From the NCBI GenBank assembly GCA_037178855.1, contig JASJZC010000005.1:2108001-2172000 (forward strand): 64,000 bases of DNA, read 5' to 3'. Below the pieces are notes generated by a model that was given only the letters and a program-made list of their open reading frames with translations, was not told the DNA's origin and did not search any database. Position 1 is the first letter of the stretch. The number at the start of each line of letters is the position of its first letter. The stretch comes from Oscheius sp. JU75 (lineage: Eukaryota; Nematoda; Chromadorea; Rhabditida; Rhabditidae). A program made the position numbers and the translations under genes. This document shows, piece by piece, positions 25,737 to 36,153 of this stretch.

Positions 25737-26334
25737 TTAAGAGACAATTAATCCTGTGCGACGCATAAAGTTTGGAGTGTCGATGGGGTTGCGCTACTCT
25801 CTCTGCCGATCTCTGCTATGGTAAAAATCAGCTGAATACCGTTTATCGTTTTTACGGAGAGCAAAGTGTCATAAGAGAACAATAAACACTGCAAAGTTTC
25901 ACATTTTCTAACTTTTCTACGGGTTTTAATCGACGTTCCTCTGCAACCTGCTGTGGAACTTTACGAATAACTGGTTTTGGCACCCCACGATGCAATTTTG
26001 GGAAAAGTAATCAGAGAAATCAACTAAAGAGACAAAAAGAATGAACAAATGAACAAAAACAGTGAAAATGGTTTTTGGGATGCATTTTGGCATACTGTAA
26101 CACCACTTTACGTGCCCGAATTTCTGGGCTTCGCCCATTGCGCATCTTTTTTTTCGAAATTTGTTTGGGATCTCCGGTTTTTTGTTTTTGTGACCCTATA
26201 GCAAAAAACACTTGCTCTTACGTTTGCAACTGAAAATTTTGCTGTTGCGTACGCATTTTTGTGCAAACGGCTTCCGGTGGTTAGATAGACGGATGACGAA
26301 CGGACGGAGACGACAGCTCCTTATTTTATTAGGA

Positions 26335-26425
26335 TGAGACAGAGAGGCAAATGAACAGAGAGACTGAGGGACAGAGAGATAGAGAGACAGATGGACAGAG
26401 AGACGGAGAGACAGAGAGAGACCCT
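26335..26425 (+). repeat. GAGACAGA-type purine repeat
   Basis: Degenerate tandem GAGACAGA/GAGACGGA units. Similar imperfect tracts of the same word occur at about 57497-57551 (+) and, on the other strand, 17880-17940. Confidence 0.7.
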
Positions 26426-28304
26426 GCCTAATTGAGGTCAGAGTATATTAGCACACAGGGATTGTGTTGCTTCTTCGAATAAACTAAGAAAGAGAGAGTC
26501 ACGAGAGCTTATTAGTCAACCGGAAGACTCTTTTGGAAGAAGAAGAGAGGGTATAAGTTGCAGAAATGCGGAGAAAGTAGCGGGGAGAGATGGAAAGATT
26601 GGGAAAACGATTGTTGTTTTACGAACATCAAGACAAAACGAACTGTATCAATAGTTCTATTGTGGGTTTAACGAGAGGATGAAACACAAAAAAATCGTAT
26701 AGAGTAATGTCGCGCAATGAAAAGTTCCATGAATGTTACTCTTTGTATTTCACCCAGGCATAGGTAAAATGTTTCATCCTGCCTGTAAGAAAAGAACAGG
26801 CACTTGGGTTTGCTTTTCCAAAGATTGCCTAAATTACATTCCAAAAAACGTATGATTTCTTCCCCCACCGCTTCCCTTTTTCAGTTTTCTTTCCTGTTCC
26901 TAATTGTTTTTCACCTCTTCCCTCCTCTCTTTTCGTATTTTTCGGTTCAAAACTATGTGCCAGGCCGTAATCTAAGCATCTTGACTTTTGGATATTTACG
27001 TGGGGAAAAAGAGCTGTAAACAGAGGTCTCGAACTTTGATTCTCGAAGTCAAGGAAAAGTTCTCACAGCATCACAATATAAGCCAAAAGAGAAGGAGAAC
27101 AGAGAAACGCGAAAGCCTTGCAATATATACTAACTGTGAAACATTTTCTGTGTTTAGGATAAGAACAAGAAAACGAAGAAGTACCGTTTAGAAGCTTTAC
27201 AGAAGAATGGCAGAAGAGGAACCTTAGAAGTTCCTTTCAGAAGGATCGACATTAGAGTGAGAGACTAATGTCCTTATTCGAATTCAGACTGAGAAGGAAA
27301 CATAGAATCGTGAGAAGGTGCTTTACAGCAAATTGAAACATTTTTAGTTTTTATAAGTTTATTTCAACGGACCGCTGGACACTACTGCCGTTCGATTCAG
27401 TACACTACTGAAACACACATGTTTTTCTGACAGACTCTCACATTTATAGGCGAAAAAGTAGTGGTACTACACGGAAACTAAATAGTTAGAACGAAACTAA
27501 GGCTTGACTTGGAGCAAAAGGAACACTGCTCTCTGCTCCTCCTCTTTCTTCTCCTCGTCCCTTCGCCTGGAAAAACAAATCGCTCGTTCTTCTGAAAACA
27601 AGCCAATTACACTGTTGACCTCTCTGAAGTCCGCAGAACGCGGAATCTTAGGAATTCACCTCTCTTTAGCGAGTTAGACGCGAAGGGGGAGAGAGGATGA
27701 GAGTATTTTGGGATCGAAGAGTTCTGGGAATGCCCTTTGTCAGTGTGAGGTAAGCCGAAAAGTTTTTGGTGAGCTGGTTACAGTCAATGGAAGAAGTAGA
27801 AAAGTGCGAGGCGAGAATATGTACTGTGTGAAATATAAATAGTTTTAGACACAGGACACACAAAAAGGGTTCCGCTAGTTTTGCTTACAGAGAATCAGTT
27901 GGCTCCAAAAGTTAATGAGAAAGATCTGAGCGAAGCTTATGTTTAAAAAAAAACAAGAAGACGCGTTCATCATTGTTTAATGAACTACTCTATAGATTTA
28001 CAAAGAGACATAGCGACAGAGAGACAGAGCTTCCATTCAAAACATGTTCCTCTATCCACATTCAAAGTATAAGAACACACATCGAAACATTTCCCATTCT
28101 GTCTTCTCGCAAGGTTCTACCCATTCAATTACTACTCTTCTTTGTCCCGATTGACATTTACAATGTCCCAGCTTAGAGAAAGAGAGACAACAAATTTGTT
28201 CGCAGAGGCTGTCCATTGTTTGGAGACCGAGATGACCTTGCGCCAAGGGCATCGCGCCCCCTACGGCTGGGTGTAAGCTTACAAGAAACAAGTCTCAAGA
28301 GGGG

Positions 28305-28312
28305 TATAAAAG
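28305..28312 (+). promoter_or_regulatory. TATA box of the proline-rich gene
   Basis: TATAAAAG lies 30 bp before the start codon at 28343, leaving a very short 5' leader. Nematode genes with canonical TATA boxes are often highly expressed structural or moult-cycle genes. Confidence 0.65.
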
Positions 28313-28342
28313 GACGACCCTTCGAGGTGGTAGACAGCAAGC

Positions 28343-29857
28343 ATGCGCTCAGCAGTCTTCTGTTCTCTTCTGGCCGTCGCCTTCTGGTATTTTAGCTTTT
28401 CTGAATCACAGAAAACATTTGTTTCAGCCACAGCTCCGGTGGATTCGGCGGTGGCGGTGGGTACGCAGTTGCTCCTCCTCCCTCGTATGGACCCGGACCA
28501 TCAGCTGGTGCGTTCTCTTACCTTTCTTTGGGTTCTTTCCTTATCCAAAGTGGATATTTTGCTCGAAACTTGCTATATTTTCGATTGGCGGAAATCTCTA
28601 CAAGAAAAAGTTATTTGTTTCAGTTATAGGATAACAAAGTAAGAGATGAAAATTTTACACTGTGTAACAGTTCTCTTCCGGAAACAACAAAAATCAAAGT
28701 TTTGAAGTCTAAACCGTCTAGACTAGACGAGAAGAAGACAATTTGAAACACAAAAGTACGCATTCTCAGACTTGAAATGTTTTAGTATGTTTCAACGAGC
28801 TGGTAAAAGAGAAATTCTAGTAGAATAGCGGTTGAGAATTTTTTGTACATGCCAAACTAGCAAGTCTCTTTTCAGGCGGCTATGCACAGGCTCCTCAAGC
28901 CCAGTTCGCTCCTCCTCCTCCTCCCCCGGCCCCCGCTGCCTTCGGACCTCCCGCTCCCTCTGGAGGATATGCACAGCCTCAGCAGCCCCAGTACCAGCCT
29001 CAGGCTCCTCCTCCTCCTCCGCCTCAATACCAGCCTCAGGCTCCTCCTCCTCAGCCTAGCTACCAGCCTCAGCCTCAGGCTCCTCCTCCTCCGCCTCCTC
29101 CCCAGCAGTTCCAGCCTCCTCCACCTCCCCCTCCTCCCCAGGCTCCTCAGGGCTACGCTCAGCGTCCTCAGGCCCCTCCTCCTCCTCCTCCTCCTCCTCA
29201 GCCTCAGCCTCAATATCAGCCTCAGGCTCCTCCTCCTCAGCCTAGCTACCAGCCTCAGCCTCAGGCTCCTCCTCCCCCGCCTCCTCCCCAACCTCAGGCT
29301 CCTCAGGGATATGCCCAGGGACCTCCCCAGCAGTTCCAGGCTCCTCCCCCTCCTCCTCCCCCTCAGGCTCCTCAAGGATACGCCCAGCGTCCTCAAGCTC
29401 CTCCTCCTAGCTACCAGCCCCAGGCTCCTCCCCCTCCTCCTCCTCCTGCTCAGCCTCAGTACCAGCCTCAGCCTCAGCCCCAGGCTCCTCCTCCTCCTCC
29501 CCCTCCTCAGCCTCAGGCCCCTCAAGGGTACGCTCAGGGACCTCCCCAGCAGTTCCAACCCCAGGCTCCTCCTCCCCCTCAGCCTAGCTACCAGCCTCAG
29601 GCTCCTCAGGGATACGCTCAACGTCCTCAGGCCCCTCCTCCTCCTCCTCCCCCGGCTCCGGTCCAGCCTGCTCCTTACAGTCCTCCTCAACCTCAGGGAT
29701 ACCAGCAGCCTCAGGCTCCTCCTCCTCCGGCCCCCGCTGGTAAGAAATGAGAGGGGCTGACTGTAAAATGAGAATTTCAGGCGGCAACTACGCTTCGGCC
29801 CCCACTCCATACAGAAGATACCAGAAGTTCCATCTTCTTCGTGCCTCTCGTGCCTAA
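28343..29857 (+). CDS. Secreted intrinsically disordered Pro/Gln/Tyr-repeat protein (cuticle-type)
   Basis: Predicted 354 residues in four exons: 28343-28386, 28428-28507, 28876-29739, 29781-29857. Starts MRSAVFCSLLAVAF (signal peptide), then a glycine stretch GGFGGGGGY. About 285 residues follow of imperfect repeats built from APQGYAQRP, QAPPPPPPP, PQYQPQ and PSYQPQ, and the end is basic, RYQKFHLLRASRA. It contains essentially only A, P, Q, Y, G, S and a few R, so it should be unstructured. The regularly spaced tyrosines are the kind used for dityrosine cross-linking in nematode cuticle and eggshell. It resembles in composition the A/P/G-rich disordered proteins described for pharyngeal cuticle, but I cannot assign orthology. 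A TATA box lies 30 bp upstream and AATAAA at 29946-29951. The same segment is open in two other frames purely because of composition. Confidence 0.88.
28900..29735 (+). repeat. CCTCCTCCT / CAGCCTCAG coding tandem repeat
   Basis: About 830 bp of degenerate tandem CCT and CAGCCTCAG units encode the proline-rich repeat domain. The tract is strongly strand-asymmetric (pyrimidine-rich on +) and likely length-polymorphic. Confidence 0.85.
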
Positions 29858-30720
29858 GATCTCCCTGCCTCGTTCAGCACAAACATCCAACTTTGAAAGT
29901 TTCAAACTTTTCGACGAATCTGGTCTCTCTTTTGTAAATAGCACGAATAAAGTGTTGTTCCTATGTCTTTTGCTAATGATCTCCCTGGACACACGAATGT
30001 TTCAAGTAATCTTTTTCCGACGTATCAACGAAACATGAAACTTCCATAGACACTGGAAGACCGAAAATTTGAAGGAGAGTGTATAACCAGAAACCTAATC
30101 TTTAAGCTGCTAGCATTTGGTGCCTAACTAGAAAAACAATTGTTTCGCTGGGGGAGAGCTTCAGAAAGACGTTCGGTCATCCGTTTCAAAATCTGGTTTC
30201 CAATTGAGCGTTCGAACATGTTTTAAAAAATTTACATAGCGAGAACCTTCCTTCTTGTAAGGTTCAATGCTCTCTAGCGAATTGAATGCCGTATATCTTC
30301 CATGGCCAAGAAAACTTGGACATCCTAACCTGGCTTTCTGAAATAAACTTCTGGCAACTACGAATAGTAATAGGGCGATGTCACTTCTAGGAATTCAGTC
30401 AAGGAGGATTAGAAGAATTATAATGCCCTTTCAAGCTTACAGAGGGCTATTCTTATACAGACTTCTTGCTTTAAAGTGCGCATCAAAACATTTTACCAAC
30501 TTGTTGAAACAGAAATTTCCATAAACATGATTAGTTGGGTATATGCAGGTTCCTAATGTCCCCTGAGGGTAGTCCATGGTCTGATCAGCAGTGCGTGTGG
30601 AACTTATCACACCCCCACCTCCCTCTGTCATGTCACTAATTTGTAGTCAGACCTTGAAACCTGTTCCCGGGTCTTGTGGCCACGCGCCATTGCCGCACTT
30701 TCTGCAAATGTCCTAAACTG
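29858..30720. other. Intergenic, proline-rich gene to second channel
   Basis: Holds the AATAAA of the upstream gene (29946-29951) and about 750 bp without a supportable exon. Confidence 0.5.
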
Positions 30721-33700
30721 ATGTTCCTTCTGGGCTATTTCCTGCTATTCTCGATCGTTTCCACCGACAGAGTACGGTTCTTTCTTTGCCATCTTTCAAC
30801 ATTTTTAGTTCGAAAAAGGTTGGTTCTCTTTCAACTACTGGGCAGTCAATGAGGAAAGACATGTGGTCTACACGAAAAAAGATGACAGTCTTCAAGAAAT
30901 TGGTCCGGAAACTGCTATAAAACCCCCGGAAAAGAACAAAAATGTGGAGAAAAGTGTCAAAAAAGAGTTCAAGGTCCGTGAGATCGCAACTCTGGATGAG
31001 ACGGGACGAGTTGGACCGAACTTTGAGGTCAAAAGAACATACGGTGAGTAGTTTTTTGCCTTGAGAATGGGTCAAAAGTTTCAGAAGAACACGATTTCGA
31101 TCAGGAACCGAGAGTCCAAATTGAGGTGAACGAAGTCAACACCATGGACACGAATCTCTTCGAGCAGGAGGTAGTTTTTCATTTTCTTTCGCCTGATACT
31201 GAGCGCTTCCTTAGGAGAAATCTGCTATACTTGAGTGTTTGTTGAAACAAAAAAAGTGAACATTTCACTTGAATCTGGTAGTGGTCCTATTGATTGGAAG
31301 CGGGTTGGCGCAATGGCAGGAGGCGCCAGCTTTAATTAAAGGGACCCAAGTTCAACCGTGTCAGAGCTGAGAGAGAATCACGGGAACGATCAAGCCTCTG
31401 ACTCTAAACACCGTGTATTGAAATAAAACCAAACTATCGTTCAGACAAAGTGGCCAGAAAACCAACATTTGTAAATCCTGTATGATATGATCGTTCAGCA
31501 ATCTGCTCCGGAAGAAGCTAGTAAATAGCTGAACGAGAGCACTAGTTATACTTTCATTAAATCAAATGTCGAGAAAAAGTACTTTGCACATATTCCTTCT
31601 GGAAAAGGAAAATACGAAACCAACATCTGGCACATCATTACTGAACTTTACAGAGCTGGTGAAACAAAATTTTTTCATGCCCTTGTCCGGAAACTACTCC
31701 AAACTTGACGACACTTTTTTTTCACAATAACACGCGGATTGATAAACACAGCGGCCTTGCTCAGTCAATGTTGTGTACCAGCGAAACACGAAACTTTCAA
31801 ACTCCCTCAAAAATGTTATAGTTATGAGGATCAAAGAAATCCTTTTCCAGGTTCTCCCAATAGTTATCGACGAGTCCCGATCTCCTGAAGTTCGAGCCCA
31901 GCTTTCTAATCTCAGCCTTCTACAGGAGCCAGATGGTGAAAAGCACAGGTATCCCATCTTCTTGTCCGAGGTACCTTCACTGTTTTCAGAGATCTGGGAA
32001 GTAGTTTCGTTCTGCCTATTATGAACAAGACCAACTACGATAACAATACGGTACCGGTGGCTTTTACAGGTAACAGTGACTCTTAGGAACGCGTGTGGAA
32101 CTTTGATGTCTCACCTTCGATAATTGCAAGTTTTCTCAATATTTCTTTGTTAACTTGAAACATATGATATCCTCATTGTACTGCTCAAAGTGTTTTGTTT
32201 CATTTTGAGATTAAAATGACTTCCTACACCTACAATTAGATCAATTGGAATCCATCTCTTTTGAAATTTTCAATTTTGTATTCAAGGATACCTCCGTGTG
32301 CTTCCCACTTGGTGGTCAAAATATTATTTCCCGAAAACGAATATCAGTTTGAATCTTGATTGCTTTATCATTAAGCTGAAACATGAGAGAAGGCGTGCCT
32401 TTATAGAGCGCAGATTTTACATGTTTCACATCGAGTTAAATGGTGTTTTTCTCTCTCTCTCTCTCTCTCTCTCTGTCGGAAATAGCATCATGCTCGTGGG
32501 TCTAAATTTCTTGTGCAGGTCCATCTATTCTTGTCTAACTATAAAAGTTAGTATAAGCTTCACTTATTATTACTGCAGAATTCAAGCCTTTTAATTCTTT
32601 CGTTTCGTACTCTAAAGTGACCACTACGAGACAACAGACTGTCACCGTACGGTAAAGTTCTAAAAACGGTTCCATATTTAAGTCTGGTGAAGCACCTAAA
32701 TACCTCTCTACCGGGCACCCCAGGTCTCATGTCAGCTTCCGCTAAAAACTTGTTCTTACTGCTAGAAAACAGAACTTTTGCCAATGATGTCTACAAGTCT
32801 ACGAACAAGTGGGTCCCTAAGCTGTTTCCTTTAAAGAACTGTTGAAACATAAAAAAATGTTTACGCTCCATTTTGCAATAGTTTTTCTTGATTTGCTTAG
32901 AGTTCTAAGGGGCCACTGTGGATGGAATTGATGCACTCAATCGAAACCCAGAAAATCCTATTTTTTCACTGTGCTGTCTAAGTACTTTTTTGTTTCTTCG
33001 CTGATTCAATAGGGGCAAGAGTTGGATATCAATGCTGAATTATTTCTGCTGGCAAAAATTATCGGAGAACTGTTGATACTCTAGACGTACTCTTAACCTG
33101 TTTGCTGAAAGGCAACAGTATCTGGAATACTTTTCAAAAAGTTTTTGTTTCATTCCTCTTCTCAACAGGAGTACTTGTCAATTGGAATGCTCGACGTGGG
33201 TTACAGGTTCTCATGAGAAAAACATTACCTTTGTTCCGCAAAAGTACCAAAATGTGTGGAACTTTAGCGTATTCTTATCAAATTTCCATCCGTGGATGAC
33301 TTTGTTTCACCCTTTGGTCAAAAACCCACCATTTGGAAATCGGTACTCGAACGTTTGACACTGTTGCGTACAAATTAGTAACGGATCTCAATGTTCAGAC
33401 ATTCCCGTCCATGTGGCTGTCCAGCTCAACATTCTTCACCTGGCCAATTTTGACAGTGACCTCATGGAATACTCTATCGATGTTGAGATGAAACTGACCT
33501 GGTTCGATCTCCGCCTGGCCAACAGCTACTCTCAGCCGATCAGAATCAGGGAACTTCCTCTGTTGCAAAGAATCTGGAGACCGGATCCCTACATTGTCAA
33601 CTCCAAACATTCGCATTTTCATAAGGTAAGAAGTCTTTTCTAGAAGTCATCACTGTACAATATTTTTGAGGATAGACAAGTATCCGTAGAAAAAAAAGGA

Positions 33701-35621
33701 ATCGAAAAGTTGGAAAATGTAAACCTTATTCATAAGACCACAGTTAATCAATGTTTTGCTTCGACTTTGGGTATTGAGTCCAAGATAGAAAATGAATGTT
33801 TTGCGCCTATACCAAGAAGCGTAGATCGTTGCTACCAAGCTTAGTCAGTTCTTCATAGATCTCGTAAAAATTTGAGCTAAAGAAACAAAGAACTGTGCTA
33901 GGAGACTCTTGTTTCAAAACCTGATCTCGTACAAAATATAAATTATCGGACATTTCCTTCTTGCTTGTGTAGATTCCAGTTTACAAGTTTTCACTCAAAA
34001 TCCACGGCGGTTTCAAAGTTACCTTTTGTTTCATGGTTTGACCTTATTCAGGCATCGAAACTACTGAACTTTATTATCCTTGCAATGAGAGCACATAAAT
34101 TCTGTCTAACTTTTTCCAGGTCTCCTTTCCCAACTTTCGGATGCGCATCTTCCCGAATGGACTGGTCACTTATACTATGAGGTATTTTCTACTGTCTCCC
34201 AGCAAAAAAATTTTTAGAATTACGTCGGTCTGCAACTGTTTCATGTTCTTCTGTCTCTATCCACACGACAAGCAGACCTGTGACATGATGCTCAGTTCGA
34301 GTGAGTACAATCGAGACAATAATGCATGCGGACGAATCAGAACATTGAGAAATAACTCCGAGCCGTGTTACCTAGACAGGTTGAAACACAAAATTTTCGG
34401 CTTACAATTGGGTCTGAGAAAAAGACGTTGAGAGCTGTTAGTAAAACATATGTTTTTAGCGTGACCTTCGAGTTTATAGTTTTTATCTAATGGTTTGGTT
34501 TTTCTATGCTTTTCCTCACCTCTCCAAAAATCCTGATCATTTTCAGTCGCCTACCCCGAATCCTTCGTCCGCTTCCATTGGCACAAGAAACCCATCCATT
34601 TTGAGAGACCCGTAGCCTTGCCGGAGCTCCAGATCCGAAGTCTTCACACTGAGGAATGCGGTCCAATCGAGGGAAAATTGAGTACGTTTCACTATTTTTC
34701 CATCAGAAACCATATTTTCAGTCCGTTCCTCCTGCCTACGTCTAGTTTTCGAACTCGAGAGGGATGGGGCTAGATTCGTGGTCGAGAAGTATGTACCCAG
34801 TACCTTGGCAATGATGTTCGCCTGGGTAGCACCATATGTACCGTACAATTATGAGGATGTGAGGATTGTCACCCCGATTACGGTATGTTGCCTTTAGTTT
34901 AGGAGGGACATGGGAAAAAATGTTTCAAGGATGGGATAAGATTCGGAAAAAAAACGAAAAAGGACTAGGCAACGAGCAGGATATTTCCCATTTCTCCCTG
35001 AAATTGTTCCGCTATTACAGTATTCGGTTTTTAAACGGATGCTGAAACTGAAATGTTTCTCTCTGAAGACCCAAAAAGTATGTTGTGAAGTGCAGTGAAA
35101 ATCTTATTATCTTACTATGTTATGAAAATCTATGTAAAGTTTACTAGATTAGATCATGTGCTACTGTAATAGCGGAACAAGCCTAAGCCTAAGTGCTAGA
35201 AAATGGTACAGCTAGCGGATTTACAATAAACTCCCATTTGCAGGTTTTGCTCACCCTCGTCCAGATGGAAAAGGGAGAGAACGAGCTCCGTACCAGTTAT
35301 TTGACTTCCCTCGATGTCTGGTTCGCCGCGATGAAATGTTTCACCGTCCTGTCCCTGGTCGAAAGTCTCATCGTCTTAGCCCTGATTAAGCGGAGTCGAG
35401 CCATGGAGAAGAACTCGGCCAAGGCCGCCAACGAGCTCGAGCGACAGCAATTTCGACGCAGTGCCAAGAGGCTGAATTGGCTCTATCACCAGCTAGATGC
35501 CGTCTGTCGCCTACTGTCACCAATTGTCTTTGTGGGATTCTTTGCCTACTACTGTCTGTTCGTGGTGCAAGGAGACGAGGGAAGTTGCACGACGAGGAAG
35601 GAAATGATGAGAAGGAGGTAG
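30721..35621 (+). CDS. Cys-loop ligand-gated ion channel subunit with non-PAR pore entrance
   Basis: About 531 residues. Exons: 30721-30771, 30809-31043, 31085-31170, 31851-31948, 31990-32069, 33399-33625, 34120-34181, 34218-34300, 34547-34681, 34722-34882, 35244-35621; all in phase. Signal peptide MFLLGYFLLFSIVSTD is followed by a charged Lys/Glu-rich stretch of about 130 residues, longer than usual, before the ligand-binding core (MEYSIDVEMKLTWFDLRL, WRPDPYIVNSK). The Cys-loop runs C287-x13-C301. M1 region: VEKYVPSTLAMMFAWVAPYV. The M1-M2 linker reads YNYEDVRIVTPIT: the anion-channel PAR motif is replaced by acidic residues, and there is a proline at about 4'. A long M3-M4 loop and C-terminal M4 follow. 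Overall it resembles nematode GABA/amine/glutamate-type lgc subunits; ligand and selectivity are unknown. AATAAA begins only 3 bp after the stop (35625-35630). Confidence 0.88.
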
Positions 35622-35654
35622 TGAAATAAAATTTATTTTCTGAAGCTTTGTGTC

Positions 35655-35824
35655 ACTTTAATGTTTCAACGATTCGTGACAGTCATTGCAGACTTGCGAA
35701 ACTGTTAAATTCGAAAACAATAATTTTTGCTAAAAAGAAGTTAGATTACGTAAGTAACACTATGGACATCATACCACTTTTTATGTTTCAACGATTCGTG
35801 ATAGTCAATGCAAACTAGCGCAAC
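35655..35824 (+). repeat. Tandem pair carrying the piRNA-type motif
   Basis: About 48 bp at 35655-35702 recur at 35776-35824. Both copies run ACTTT-ATGTTTCAACGATTCGTGA-AGTCA-TGCA-ACT-GCG. They differ at a few positions and lie 121 bp apart. The TGTTTCA heptamer is preserved in both. Confidence 0.75.
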
Positions 35825-35853
35825 ATCGTTGAGCGAACCGAAACTATGTGCCA

Positions 35854-36052
35854 ATGACCGTTGTCTCCATCATCTTCAACAACCGGCGATCCCTGAAGGA
35901 GTCTGCAAGGGAACTCAACAAAAGGATAGAACGGTGAGTTTGCGTTTCTGTCTCCACTTTTTAATCCTGAGTTTAGTAAGAGAACCAAACAGAGGGAGCT
36001 CATAATCATGGAGAGATTTCTTGACGAGGTTGAAGAGCTTATCATGTCATGA
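35854..36052 (+). CDS. Small charged protein or orphan terminal exons, unknown
   Basis: Two exons, 35854-35933 and 35977-36052, join across a 43-nt gt..ag intron. They encode about 51 residues starting MTVVSIIFNNRRSLKESARE and ending FLDEVEELIMS. The reading frame stays open upstream of the ATG (ANRNYVP...), so these may be the last exons of a longer or broken gene rather than a complete one. The sequence is a hydrophobic start followed by a charged helix. I do not recognise the family. It begins about 230 bp after the channel gene's stop, on the same strand. Confidence 0.4.
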
Positions 36053-36054
36053 AT

Positions 36055-36107
36055 TTTACCCATTTTCTGTCGCTTTTCAGTCTAAAAATCCTTTTTCTGA
36101 TGTCAGG
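36055..36107 (+). repeat. Dispersed repeat, copy 2
   Basis: Matches 5415-5470 over about 52 bases (ACCCATTTTCTG ... GTCTAAAAATC ... GATGTCAGG). It starts directly after the stop of the small gene at 36052. Confidence 0.55.
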
Positions 36108-36153
36108 CCTCCGTAACGTAACGTATCACAGACTATTTTATAACAACCAAATA

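Larger units (their letters stand above)
18148..28304. other. Ten-kilobase gene-poor interval with MITEs
   Basis: No coding exons could be supported over about 10 kb. The interval holds a terminal-repeat fragment (18295-18330), a GTTCG-rich repeat (21266-21665), a 190-bp GC-rich MITE (22351-22540), a 424-bp TTAA-flanked MITE (25313-25736), a purine tract (26335-26425) and about 20 piRNA-type motifs. A weakly expressed or fast-evolving gene could still be missed. Confidence 0.55.

Noticed and set aside
28872-29810. A 312-codon antisense open frame and a 292-codon +1 frame over the proline-rich gene
   Set aside because: They are composition artefacts: CCT/CAG repeats lack stop codons in several frames. 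Products would be Arg/Leu or Leu/Pro runs, and only the Pro/Gln/Tyr frame splices to a signal peptide and ends cleanly.
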